Positions 27,115 to 35,026 of a stretch of DNA of 38,781 bases are shown one piece after another. The DNA lies in contig CALUVS010000022.1 of assembly GCA_944324265.1 (NCBI GenBank), forward strand, positions 1 through 38,781. The letters run 5' to 3'. A program made the position numbers and the translations under genes. The notes below the pieces were generated by a model. The model had not been told where the DNA came from. It saw only the letters and a list, made by a program, of their open reading frames with translations, and ran no database searches. This DNA comes from an uncultured Traorella sp. (lineage in GTDB: Bacteria; Bacillota_I; Bacilli_A; Erysipelotrichales; Erysipelotrichaceae). How positions within the stretch are numbered: position 1 is the stretch's first letter; each line of letters begins with the position of its first letter.

Positions 27115-27855
27115 TTAGTCATCCTCCACTTCATTTGGTTTTAAGAAAAAGTAAATCAAGGCTGCTGCTACACCAGCTAAAGCAGTTGCTACACTGCCAA
27201 AGCCAACAAACGTCGGCAATAAGAATCCAATCACAAAGAAACCAACAAATTTCTTATCAAATGAGAATTGCATTAAAATCGCAATCCCAATTGCTGGCAA
27301 AATTCCACTGGCATTTGATAAACCATCTCGAATAATCTGCGGAATATTATCAATAATTGCTTGAACAGCTGCAGATCCAGCAGAAACTGCTAAAAATACT
27401 GCTACAGCATACATAATTGCTTGAGTTGCACAACCAGCTAAACCAAGCCACCAAATTGCTTTTGTATCTCCTCTTTCTACAGCACTATTTGTCATTGGTG
27501 ACCAGACAGTTACAGTAATTGTATTATTAATCGTTCCAATCAATGTTGCTAACAAACCTACTGGAATTGCAATAGTAATGGCTTCAGCCACTGATAAATT
27601 ATTTATTATTGCTAAGCCGCACGCTACAGTTGAACCAGTTACAACCTCAGTAGGAACAGCTCCTACCTGTACAACACCGGCCCAAATCATTTCTAAAGAA
27701 CCCCCGATGATGATCCCCTGTTGTAAGTCACCCAGCAATAGGCCAACCAAAGGACATAACCAAATAGGTCTTGCAATCATCTGCTGACCCATCCATCCTT
27801 GTTCCAAACGGCCATATGCTGCAACTAAACTTACCAAAAATGCTTGAAGTACCAT
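27115..27855 (-). CDS. PTS mannose/fructose/sorbose-family IIC component
   Basis: A 246-residue integral membrane protein with six or more hydrophobic helices. QQMIARPIWLCPLVGLLLGD and GIIIGGSLEMIWAGVVQVGA (about 23-66) are family hallmarks. It is the third gene of the operon between IIB and IID, with AAAGGAG before the ATG. Confidence 0.94.
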   Translation of the reverse strand: MVLQAFLVSLVAAYGRLEQGWMGQQMIARPIWLCPLVGLLLGDLQQGIIIGGSLEMIWAGVVQVGAVPTEVVTGSTVACGLAIINNLSVAEAITIAIPVGLLATLIGTINNTITVTVWSPMTNSAVERGDTKAIWWLGLAGCATQAIMYAVAVFLAVSAGSAAVQAIIDNIPQIIRDGLSNASGILPAIGIAILMQFSFDKKFVGFFVIGFLLPTFVGFGSVATALAGVAAALIYFFLKPNEVEDD

Positions 27856-27870
27856 ATTTTCTCCTTTCGT

Positions 27871-28374
27871 CTATTTAAATTTCTTTTCAATATCGTGCCA
27901 TTCGACTTTACTCATGGCAGTTGTAATTTGCGCAAAAACCTCTCTTCCTTCATCATGCAATTCCTTTAAAAGCTTGTATTTTTCTTCAGTGATCCACACA
28001 CCTTCACTGATTTCCGTTTTCCCTTCAGTTACACGGCCATTTCCTCCATCGACTTCAGGCCCAATATTAATATGCTGAACACTAGGACATCGCTTAGCTA
28101 TATAATAGGCGTCTTCTACAGTGGCCACTGTCATAAATATTTTTTTATTTTCATATTTAGGCCCATTTATTCTCTCAACAGCTTTATCCAAAGTCCAAAC
28201 AAAACACTTTTCAACTCCGCCGGGCTTAGCAAGTTTTAACGTCATTGCATGAAACTCATCATTTGCGGCTGCGTCATTCGCCACTACTAGAATGTCTGGG
28301 CTATATACCCCGCACCAAGTTACTGCAACCATCCCATGAATCAAACGTCCGTCTACTCTTACCAGTTGTACCAT
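27871..28374 (-). CDS. PTS mannose/fructose/sorbose-family IIB component
   Basis: A 167-residue cytoplasmic phosphotransferase subunit. VRVDGRLIHGMVAVTW places the phosphorylated His at residue 13, as in the ManX/LevE/SorB family. The remainder follows the usual IIB pattern (VANDAAANDEFH, NIGPEVDGGNGR). AGGAAGGAG precedes the ATG. It takes phosphate from the IIA encoded just upstream. Confidence 0.94.
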   Translation of the reverse strand: MVQLVRVDGRLIHGMVAVTWCGVYSPDILVVANDAAANDEFHAMTLKLAKPGGVEKCFVWTLDKAVERINGPKYENKKIFMTVATVEDAYYIAKRCPSVQHINIGPEVDGGNGRVTEGKTEISEGVWITEEKYKLLKELHDEGREVFAQITTAMSKVEWHDIEKKFK

Positions 28375-28388
28375 AATTCTTCTCCTTC

Positions 28389-28790
28389 CTAATCATCTTC
28401 CTCATTCTGCATATTCATCAGACAATCATTCATATAACAAAACTGCTGTTTGGCTGCTTCAATTGCCTTACGAATAAAATCACCATCGATATCTTTTTCA
28501 GCAAAAGCACATTCCAGAATCACTGCCAAATTCATTCCTGTTACAAGATGAAAATCACCATCAGCTAGTTCTCTGAAAAAAACCTGATTGACCGATCCCC
28601 CATACAGATCAGTAAATACAACGCAGTTCTTATCTTTATGCTTTTCAAGCATCTCAGAAACTTTTTCCTGAAAACCGCTGTCTGTCATTGTCTGTTCCAG
28701 AACTTCAATATTGTCCTTGCCAAAGAAACGGACTGTTTCTCTCATCCCTGATGCCAATCGGCTATGTGAAGCAAGTATAATCTGATTCAT
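28389..28790 (-). CDS. PTS mannose-family IIA component
   Basis: A 133-residue cytoplasmic phosphocarrier. The N-terminal IILASHSRLASGM places the phosphorylated His at residue 9, and VVFTDLYGGSVNQVFF is the second family block. It is first in the operon behind GGGAGGAGG and the promoter at 28846-28875. IIA, IIB, IIC and IID are separate proteins here, as in the fructosamine-type PTS operons. Confidence 0.94.
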   Translation of the reverse strand: MNQIILASHSRLASGMRETVRFFGKDNIEVLEQTMTDSGFQEKVSEMLEKHKDKNCVVFTDLYGGSVNQVFFRELADGDFHLVTGMNLAVILECAFAEKDIDGDFIRKAIEAAKQQFCYMNDCLMNMQNEEDD

Positions 28791-28808
28791 AATGATTACC
28801 TCCTCCCT

Positions 28809-28825
28809 TTGTAATGGCGCTACAA
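28809..28825. promoter_or_regulatory. Inverted repeat in the leader of the mannose-family PTS operon
   Basis: TTGTA and TACAA spaced by 7 bases, directly beside the shared motif at 28826-28837. It may be an operator half or an mRNA hairpin; it does not fit the CcpA cre consensus. Confidence 0.35.
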
Positions 28826-28837
28826 GAGCTATTAGAT
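28826..28837. promoter_or_regulatory. Shared motif, copy 1 (candidate GntR site)
   Basis: GAGCTATTAGAT lies immediately after the predicted transcription start of the PTS operon on the minus strand. An identical copy is at 29070-29081 at the start of the divergent SIS gene's transcript, so one regulator probably controls both. Confidence 0.5.
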
Positions 28838-28845
28838 TTAATTAG

Positions 28846-28875
28846 ATTTTACCAACAATAATATATATTTGTCAA
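28846..28875 (-). promoter_or_regulatory. Promoter of the mannose-family PTS operon
   Basis: Minus strand: perfect -35 TTGACA, an 18-base AT-rich spacer, -10 TAAAAT. The intergenic region 28791-29113 also has several AT-rich tracts of the form AATATATATTT between the two promoters (for example near 28861, 28882, 28991 and 29021). Confidence 0.7.
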
Positions 28876-29034
28876 CATAAAATATATATTTTATTTACCA
28901 TTATTTTTCACAATATATCAATAAATTATATTTAACCTATATAAATATTGATTTATAATCCTTATTTCTACGATTTTTCATAATAAAGTATATATTTTAT
29001 AAAAACTATATCTCGCAAAAATATATATTTATTG

Positions 29035-29063
29035 TTGATTTATTGTGTTCCCTCTGTTATACT
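29035..29063 (+). promoter_or_regulatory. Promoter of the SIS-domain gene
   Basis: Plus strand: -35 TTGATT, a 17-base spacer and -10 TATACT, about 50 bases before the SIS gene start. Confidence 0.7.
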
Positions 29064-29069
29064 TTACTT

Positions 29070-29081
29070 GAGCTATTAGAT
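29070..29081. promoter_or_regulatory. Shared motif, copy 2 (candidate GntR site)
   Basis: GAGCTATTAGAT at the predicted start of the SIS transcript, extended by CTA to give the small palindrome TAGATCTA. It matches copy 1 at 28826-28837 base for base. Confidence 0.5.
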
Positions 29082-29113
29082 CTACATTTAAACAAAGGAG
29101 GAACTTTATCACT

Positions 29114-30256
29114 ATGGAACGTAAGAAATTATCGATGATAGGCCATGTCAAAGACACACCTCGTGTACTGAGAAAGGCCTACGATATCCGCAATGAATAC
29201 ATGCATGATTTTGTGGAAGCATTTGTGAATCATGATTTCAAGAAAGTTTATTTTCTTGGTTCAGGTACCTCTCACCATGTTTCACTGGTCATCCGCAATA
29301 TTTTCGTAGATATTCTTCATGTAGAAGGAGTTGCTTGTGAACCGACAATCTTTACTTATCATGAAAGCATCAACCCTTCTCAAGCATTTAAAAAAGAAGA
29401 AATTTGTGTAATTGGCTTTTCTCAGCACGGAGACAGTATTTCTACCTGCAATGCTGTAAAAAAAGCGCGTGATGAAGGTTATTTCACCATCGGTGTTACA
29501 GAACAGCTCAACAGTGTATTGGAAGAGCTCTCCGACTGCTATTGTCATCTAGTATGTGAAGAAGAAGAAATTGGACCAGAAACTCGCGGTTATACCGAAA
29601 CAATCTTCCAATTCTATATTCAAGCGATTGAAATTGCTCGTGCTAAAGGTTTAATCAGTGAAGAACAATACAAACAAATGAATCAGGATGCTCTTGACCT
29701 TGCGGAAAACCTGCCGACAATCATCAATGAATCCATTGATTGGTACAATCGCAATAAGGAAGAATTTCTGCAGATGACCAAATCTTCTATCGCCGGCTAC
29801 GGAGTGAATTTCCCGACTGCATTAGAAGCACGTCTGAAATTCTTTGAAACCTATTCCCGTCCATGTACCGGATATGAAATGGAAGAACAGATGCATGGTC
29901 CGATGAGAGCATATAACAAGGATAATTATATCTTTATGATTGCTTCTGAAGGCAAAGAAGAATTGGCTAGATTATGTGAACTTATACCATACTACAAAGA
30001 TGTCTTTACTGAACATGTATTTGTTGTTACTTGTGAAGAAGGTGTAGAGATAACAGACAGAGATCTGAAATTCTCAGTAAAAACAACCGACATTCTTTCT
30101 CCGATCATTTATGTCATCCCATTCCAGGTATTGTCTGCCTTGATTTGTGAAGATGTCGGTATTGACACAAAAGTAAGTCCAATTAAAAAGCGTTATGTGT
30201 CCTCTCATTATCCAAGTCAAAGACACGGAAATGTCACTGACGCTGAAACAAAATAA
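29114..30256 (+). CDS. Double-SIS sugar-phosphate isomerase/deglycase
   Basis: A 380-residue cytoplasmic protein with two SIS domains (about 30-180 and 210-360) and no glutaminase domain. Domain one has YFLGSGTSHHVS and VIGFSQHGDSISTCN (phosphosugar-binding Ser). Domain two has EMEEQMHGPMRAY, with the HGP motif of GlmS/AgaS/FrlB-type enzymes. Candidate roles are fructosamine-6-phosphate deglycase, or an amino-sugar phosphate isomerase/deaminase. It is divergent from the mannose-family PTS operon and shares its promoter-start motif, so it likely handles that transporter's product. GGAGG lies about 12 bases before the ATG, slightly long. Substrate is inferred. Confidence 0.8.
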   Translation: MERKKLSMIGHVKDTPRVLRKAYDIRNEYMHDFVEAFVNHDFKKVYFLGSGTSHHVSLVIRNIFVDILHVEGVACEPTIFTYHESINPSQAFKKEEICVIGFSQHGDSISTCNAVKKARDEGYFTIGVTEQLNSVLEELSDCYCHLVCEEEEIGPETRGYTETIFQFYIQAIEIARAKGLISEEQYKQMNQDALDLAENLPTIINESIDWYNRNKEEFLQMTKSSIAGYGVNFPTALEARLKFFETYSRPCTGYEMEEQMHGPMRAYNKDNYIFMIASEGKEELARLCELIPYYKDVFTEHVFVVTCEEGVEITDRDLKFSVKTTDILSPIIYVIPFQVLSALICEDVGIDTKVSPIKKRYVSSHYPSQRHGNVTDAETK

Positions 30257-30270
30257 ACTTTGCGTATCAG

Positions 30271-30297
30271 AAAAACTCGTTTTCAATACGAGTTTTT
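30271..30297 (+). terminator. Terminator of the SIS gene
   Basis: A perfect 10-bp stem AAAAACTCGT/ACGAGTTTTT with a 7-base loop, after the SIS stop and before gntR. Confidence 0.85.
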
Positions 30298-30345
30298 CTT
30301 GCGTTAAAGCAAATCAGGAAGTAAAATGATAAGAGAGAGGGTTTT

Positions 30346-31122
30346 ATGCATAAGCTACCAAAATACGTTGAAATAGAAGAATATTACAAAGATCAAATAG
30401 ATAAAGGCATCATTCCTAATGGTGCATTATTTCCGCCTGAAAATGAAATCAGTCAGCAGTTTTCGGCAAGCCATATGACAATTACCAAGGCTATGAATGA
30501 ATTATCATCCAAAGGCTATATCAAACGTATTCCCGGTAAAGGAACATTTGCCTCTGATAATTATAAAGCCGTTATCAAAAAACCTTTATTCAAATCAAAT
30601 AGTATTTCTGCTCAAATTCTCGCTTCAGGGTTGACTCCAAAAACTGAATTATACAAATATTCAATTATCAAAGGAAAAGAAATACCGAATGTCGCAAAAA
30701 AAATGAAAATAGGCGAAGACGATTTCGTTCACTATTTTATACGTCTGCGTTATGGAGATGATAATTTGGTATGCATTTCTTACACTTATATTACGCAAAA
30801 TATCATTCCATCGATTGATATTGCCCGATTGGAGGGGTCATTCAACACATACGTGGATGAATTGAACATCCATCGTTCTTATGGTAGCACTGAATTTTGC
30901 GCTACTTTGCCTACGGCAGCACAGGCAAAAATTATCGGTACCAATCATGTTCCCTTATTAAAGCAGACAATTCTTTGGAATGTAGAAAATTCTCCTTTTG
31001 AATTAACTTATCATTATTTTATTGGAGAAAAATATACTGTCACACAAGACCTTCAGCTAAAATACAATGAAGATGGACAGCGCACAAAAGAACCCTTGAC
31101 AAACGGTGAAGATCATCACTAA
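30346..31122 (+). CDS. GntR-family regulator with UTRA domain (HutC subfamily)
   Basis: A 258-residue regulator. The winged helix occupies about 8-75 (FPPENEISQQF, MTITKAMNELSSKGYIKRIP, GKGTFAS), followed by a UTRA effector domain to about 235. UTRA proteins sense small sugars, often sugar phosphates. It lies downstream of the SIS gene on the same strand after a terminator, with AGAGAGGG before the ATG. It is the probable regulator of the SIS/PTS divergent pair. Confidence 0.93.
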   Translation: MHKLPKYVEIEEYYKDQIDKGIIPNGALFPPENEISQQFSASHMTITKAMNELSSKGYIKRIPGKGTFASDNYKAVIKKPLFKSNSISAQILASGLTPKTELYKYSIIKGKEIPNVAKKMKIGEDDFVHYFIRLRYGDDNLVCISYTYITQNIIPSIDIARLEGSFNTYVDELNIHRSYGSTEFCATLPTAAQAKIIGTNHVPLLKQTILWNVENSPFELTYHYFIGEKYTVTQDLQLKYNEDGQRTKEPLTNGEDHH

Positions 31123-31136
31123 ATTGAACATTATCC

Positions 31137-31163
31137 AGGAACAGGTTTATCTGTTTCTTTTTT
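31137..31163 (+). terminator. Terminator of gntR (SIS cluster)
   Basis: Stem AGGAACAG/CTGTTTCT with one G-T pair, a 6-base loop and a T-rich tail. Confidence 0.75.
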
Positions 31164-31196
31164 ATCTTAAGACATTCAGATATAGTTTCTGTATAT

Positions 31197-31231
31197 AATA
31201 ATAGGAACCAATCATATCAGTTCCTATTATT
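31197..31231. terminator. Terminator hairpin after the GH4 gene
   Basis: A perfect 12-bp stem AATAATAGGAAC/GTTCCTATTATT with an 11-base loop between two convergent genes. The T-rich tail is best on the plus strand, so it could terminate either transcript. Confidence 0.8.
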
Positions 31232-31245
31232 CTTTTTATTAAGTT

Positions 31246-32571
31246 TTATTTTTTAAAAAACTGCGGCAAATATTCTTTATTGGCTTCCAGCATTTCATCA
31301 AAGATTTGATTTGCTAATTCATCTGAAGTAATCAATGGATTGTTGTTTAAGGCCGCAATGGCAATATCCTTATTTCCGGTGACTGCTGCCTGAATACATA
31401 AGTTTTCAAATCCTTTGATCATCTGAATTGGTCCTCTGATATTGCGGTTCATCTTACCAATATTCAACGGTTTTGGACCATCTTTCGTAATAATGCAGGC
31501 ACATTCAATGACCTCATCATCTTCCAAATCTTTGATAGTTCCATTATTCAATGTATTGACATATTGAATATCTCCTGCATTACTGTAAATAGAAGAAATA
31601 AGATTGCAGGCTGCATCACTGTAGTGAGCTCCTCCTCTTAATGATAATTCTTCTGGTTTTACATCCAGTGAGGTATCTTTGTATTTTTCAAATAGATTTT
31701 TCTCTACTTCCTTGACTCTCTGTGCTCTCACACAGCCTTTGCTGAATTCATCCAATTCAGTTTCCAGCTGTTCTTTTGTGAAATAGTAATAATTGTGATA
31801 TGGACATGGAATTGCTCTTAAACCATATAACAAGGATTTAGAGAATGGCATAGAAATGAAATTCTTCATGGAAATCACATCTTCTTTGCCTAATTTGCTG
31901 TAAATTTCCAGCACTCTGTCCAATACAGATACACCATCTAAGAATACATCTGTAGCATAGATGAAATGATTGACACCTGTCAGTTCAAGACGTACACGTT
32001 CTGGATCAGCATTCAATAATTTTGAAATGCCTAAATGCATATTGATCGGTAAATTACATAATCCAACTACTCTTCTGAAGCTAGTGTGTTGCAGAATGGC
32101 CTGTGTGACCATACCAGAAGGATTGGTGAAATTGATCAGCCAAGCTTCCGGACATAATTCCTGAATATCTTTGACAATATCCAGCAAGACAGGAATTGTT
32201 CTTAAAGCCTTGAACATTCCGCCTAAACCATTTGTCTCCTGCCCAATCAATCCATGACTTAACGGAATTCTTTCATCATTGATTCTGGCATCCAATAAAC
32301 CTACGCGAATCTGAGTCGTAACAAAATCTGCATCCACAAGCGCTTCTCTGCGATTTAATGTCGTATGAATTTCAATCGGAAGATTGGCTTTGTGAATCAT
32401 TCTTCTGGCCAATGCCGCCACAATTTCTAATTTTTCTTTTCCCTTTTCAATATCCACTAACCATAATTCTGTCAATGGAAACTGATCATATCTTTTAATA
32501 AAACCTTCAATAAGTTCCGGTGTATAGCTGCTCCCGCCGCCAATCGTAACAACTTTTAATTTTTTATTCAT
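31246..32571 (-). CDS. GH4 6-phospho-glycosidase (6-phospho-beta-glucosidase type)
   Basis: A 441-residue NAD- and Mn-dependent family 4 glycosidase. The N-terminal nucleotide-binding loop VVTIGGGSSYTPELIEGF is followed by INFTNPSG, the metal motif GLCNLPINMH and TGVNHF, then VKPEELSLRGGAHYSD; all are family signatures. It cleaves phosphorylated disaccharides by an oxidation-elimination mechanism. The start at 32571 follows GAGAGG; the upstream ATG at 32589 was rejected. It is divergent from a GntR-UTRA gene and forms its own unit. Whether the substrate is 6-phospho-beta- or alpha-linked cannot be fixed by eye; beta is favoured by the LicH/CelF-like motifs. Confidence 0.92.
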   Translation of the reverse strand: MNKKLKVVTIGGGSSYTPELIEGFIKRYDQFPLTELWLVDIEKGKEKLEIVAALARRMIHKANLPIEIHTTLNRREALVDADFVTTQIRVGLLDARINDERIPLSHGLIGQETNGLGGMFKALRTIPVLLDIVKDIQELCPEAWLINFTNPSGMVTQAILQHTSFRRVVGLCNLPINMHLGISKLLNADPERVRLELTGVNHFIYATDVFLDGVSVLDRVLEIYSKLGKEDVISMKNFISMPFSKSLLYGLRAIPCPYHNYYYFTKEQLETELDEFSKGCVRAQRVKEVEKNLFEKYKDTSLDVKPEELSLRGGAHYSDAACNLISSIYSNAGDIQYVNTLNNGTIKDLEDDEVIECACIITKDGPKPLNIGKMNRNIRGPIQMIKGFENLCIQAAVTGNKDIAIAALNNNPLITSDELANQIFDEMLEANKEYLPQFFKK

Positions 32572-32610
32572 AAAATACCTCTCTTTCAATACACTTTCTC
32601 CGTTCTTACA

Positions 32611-32634
32611 TGATATAATGTATCATATATGATA
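32611..32634. promoter_or_regulatory. Overlapping inverted repeats, candidate GntR operator
   Basis: Three half sites TGATA, TATCA and TGATA form two overlapping inverted repeats: TGATA-N5-TATCA (32611-32625) and the perfect 14-base palindrome TATCATATATGATA (32621-32634). They lie in the 85-base gap between the GH4 gene and gntR, so the GntR-UTRA protein probably regulates both genes here. Confidence 0.6.
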
Positions 32635-32656
32635 TATATTTTGAACGGAGGTTAAC

Positions 32657-33358
32657 ATGGCAAAAATTAAGCAACCATTATACTTAAATATAATGGAAAT
32701 CATAAAGGAAAGAATTCTGACCGGCGTCTACCCTTTGCACACCAACATTCCTACTGAAACTCAGTTAGAAGAAGAATTTCAGGTAAGCAAGATTACTATC
32801 AGAAAAGCAATTACCATGCTGGAGTCAGAAGGATTTTTGGAAAAACGCAGCGGTTTGGGGACAAAAGTTGTCAATAACGGAATCTATAATGTTTTGTCAA
32901 GAACACAAAGTTTTGCCAAATGTCTCAACAACCAAGGTTTTTCATTTACACGAAAAACGGTGAAGGTTGCTTCCTTTGATTTGCCGAAAGACCATGAATT
33001 ACATACTGTTTTCGGTGATACTTGTTACTTGATCATCCGTCATTATTTTTTGGATGATCAGCCTTATATCTATTACACACATTATTTATCCCCAAAGATG
33101 CATATTGATTCAGCCATTCATGAAGAAAATTTCTCTATCTATAAGCAGATGTATAAAAGCAATATGTCAATTTCTTCATTTATTGATGAATTTTATGTAG
33201 ATACAGATACTGCTGCCGCACAAGAATTCTTAAATACAACACAGCCGCTATTAGGCAGAAAAAGAACAACTTTTGATGATAAAAACAATATCATTGAAGT
33301 TTCTTATGCCCAATACAACAGTTTTATGCACAATTACGAAATTCATTTCGATATCTAG
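32657..33358 (+). CDS. GntR-family regulator with UTRA domain (second copy)
   Basis: A 233-residue regulator. It has a winged helix (about 8-72: IPTETQLEEEFQVSKITIRK, AITMLESEGFLEKRSGLGT) and a UTRA domain (about 80-230). GGAGG precedes the ATG by 5 bases. It is divergent from the GH4 gene and convergent with the GGT-like gene, with a palindromic operator candidate between it and GH4. It most likely senses a phosphorylated beta-glycoside product. Confidence 0.93.
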   Translation: MAKIKQPLYLNIMEIIKERILTGVYPLHTNIPTETQLEEEFQVSKITIRKAITMLESEGFLEKRSGLGTKVVNNGIYNVLSRTQSFAKCLNNQGFSFTRKTVKVASFDLPKDHELHTVFGDTCYLIIRHYFLDDQPYIYYTHYLSPKMHIDSAIHEENFSIYKQMYKSNMSISSFIDEFYVDTDTAAAQEFLNTTQPLLGRKRTTFDDKNNIIEVSYAQYNSFMHNYEIHFDI

Positions 33359-33370
33359 CTTTTCATACAG

Positions 33371-33400
33371 AATGGCAGTCACAAAAACTGCCATTTTTTT
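33371..33400. terminator. Bidirectional terminator between gntR and the GGT gene
   Basis: Perfect 9-bp stem AATGGCAGT/ACTGCCATT with a 7-base loop and T-rich tail on the plus strand, A-rich on the other side, between convergent genes. Confidence 0.85.
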
Positions 33401-33402
33401 AT

Positions 33403-35016
33403 TTAGAGACCAATGGCGCATCCATCTGCCCGAGGATCACTTCCGCCATAATAAACGCCATTTTCACGAATCTCAATGACCTGCGAAGCTCCTGAACAGC
33501 TATAAGGTGCAATCACTTTCACATGATGTCCTTTTTGTTTCAGCAGCTCAATGGTTTCTTCTCCAACCGTGCTTTCAATCTTCAGAATATTTTCAATGTT
33601 CTTGGCTACATTAGTTGTCTGAACATCTGACCACTTTGGTGCCTCCACAGCTGACTGAACATCCATCTTAAAATCAATTAAATTAGTAACAACCTGCATA
33701 TTCCACTGCGGCTGATTGTCACCGCCCGGCGTATTGCCCAGCCATTTTAAATTTCCCTTTTCATCTGTGATCATATAAGTAATCAATGTATGCATTGTTC
33801 TTTTTCCAGGAGCAATGCAGTTTGGATGTCCAGCTATTAAATTAAATCCTCCGCCTGCACGGTTATTTAACAAAATACCTGTTCCTTCCACAACTTCTCC
33901 GCTTCCCCATGTATTGGCAATACTGTGAATAAACGAAACAGCATTGCCTTCTTTATCCACAACAACAAAGCTTGTTGTATGACCCATTTCATTATATTCA
34001 ATCATGTCTTGTATATTAGATGTACGATTCCTGTCAATTTTTCCTGCGCATTGAACAGCATATGCTTCAGATAAAACTTGATCAATCGGATTTTTGACAC
34101 ACTTTGGATCACCGAATAAATTTGCTCGATCCGCAAATGCTCTTTTCTTAGCTTCTACCATTAAATGAATCGCTTCAGCACTTGTGTTGCTGTACTGTGA
34201 CAAATCAAATTGATTTAAGATATTCAATTCCTCCAAATGAATAATTCCTTGACTGACTGGAGGTGTCTGCCAAACAACATAATCTCTGTATTTTACATGT
34301 ATCGGATTTTCTTCAGTCGCCTGAATTTCTTTAAAATCATCAAATTCCAAAAGTCCATTTTTCTTTCTCGAGTAATTCACAATGGCTTCAGTAATTTCTC
34401 CTTCATAAAATACTTTTCTTCCATTCTGTGCAATCTTTTCTAAAGTAACTGCATAATCCGGATTATAATATAGTTCTCCGGCATCTTTTGGATTTCCTTG
34501 CTCATCTAAGAACATTTCACTTAATTCTTTTGAATTCTGAATTTTATCAAAATCTGTTCTGATATGACGAGCTACTTTTTCACTGATCGGGCAGCCATTT
34601 CTAGCCAGATCCACAGCATCATCAATCAAAGTATCAAAAGACATTGTTCCGTATTTTTCCAAGGCCAATAATAAGGTATCCAATTGCCCAGGGACAGAAA
34701 CAGATAATATACCTGAATTAGGTATATTATCTATTCCGTTTTTCTGAAAGTATTCCAGTGATGCTTTCTTTGGTGCAATTCCTGAACCATTGAGACAATG
34801 AATTTTCTTTGTTTTGGCTTCATAATACAATAAGAATGCATCTCCGCCTAGACCGCACATATCTGGAAGTACAACACCACTTGTATTGGCCATCGCTACT
34901 GCCGCATCAATGGCATTTCCCCCGTTTCTTAAAATATTAAGACCGCTGGAGGTAATCAATGTATGTGCAGACGATACCATTCCTTTTGTGCCCATTGCAA
35001 TTCCACGATGTTTCAT
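33403..35016 (-). CDS. Gamma-glutamyltransferase-family Ntn hydrolase
   Basis: A 537-residue member of the gamma-glutamyltranspeptidase/acylase family, made as a precursor that cuts itself. N-terminal ILRNGGNAIDAAVAM and DMCGLGGDAFLL are diagnostic. The autoprocessing Thr is in EMGHTTSFVVVD (about 350), followed by NAVSFIHSIANTWGSG; GGGFNL and TPGGDNQPQWNMQV complete the small subunit. It has no signal peptide, unlike exported bacterial GGT. GAGAG precedes the ATG, 10 bases after the EIIC stop, so it pairs with a cellobiose-type EIIC. It may hydrolyse an imported gamma-glutamyl or acyl conjugate. Confidence 0.9.
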   Translation of the reverse strand: MKHRGIAMGTKGMVSSAHTLITSSGLNILRNGGNAIDAAVAMANTSGVVLPDMCGLGGDAFLLYYEAKTKKIHCLNGSGIAPKKASLEYFQKNGIDNIPNSGILSVSVPGQLDTLLLALEKYGTMSFDTLIDDAVDLARNGCPISEKVARHIRTDFDKIQNSKELSEMFLDEQGNPKDAGELYYNPDYAVTLEKIAQNGRKVFYEGEITEAIVNYSRKKNGLLEFDDFKEIQATEENPIHVKYRDYVVWQTPPVSQGIIHLEELNILNQFDLSQYSNTSAEAIHLMVEAKKRAFADRANLFGDPKCVKNPIDQVLSEAYAVQCAGKIDRNRTSNIQDMIEYNEMGHTTSFVVVDKEGNAVSFIHSIANTWGSGEVVEGTGILLNNRAGGGFNLIAGHPNCIAPGKRTMHTLITYMITDEKGNLKWLGNTPGGDNQPQWNMQVVTNLIDFKMDVQSAVEAPKWSDVQTTNVAKNIENILKIESTVGEETIELLKQKGHHVKVIAPYSCSGASQVIEIRENGVYYGGSDPRADGCAIGL

Positions 35017-35026
35017 AAATACTCTC

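Noticed and set aside
28809-28825. CcpA cre site in the PTS leader
   Set aside because: The inverted repeat TTGTA-N7-TACAA does not match the cre consensus in the central positions.
28860-29032. Possible CRISPR-like array from repeated AT tracts
   Set aside because: Repeats are short, pure A/T and irregularly spaced, and there are no spacer-repeat units or cas genes.
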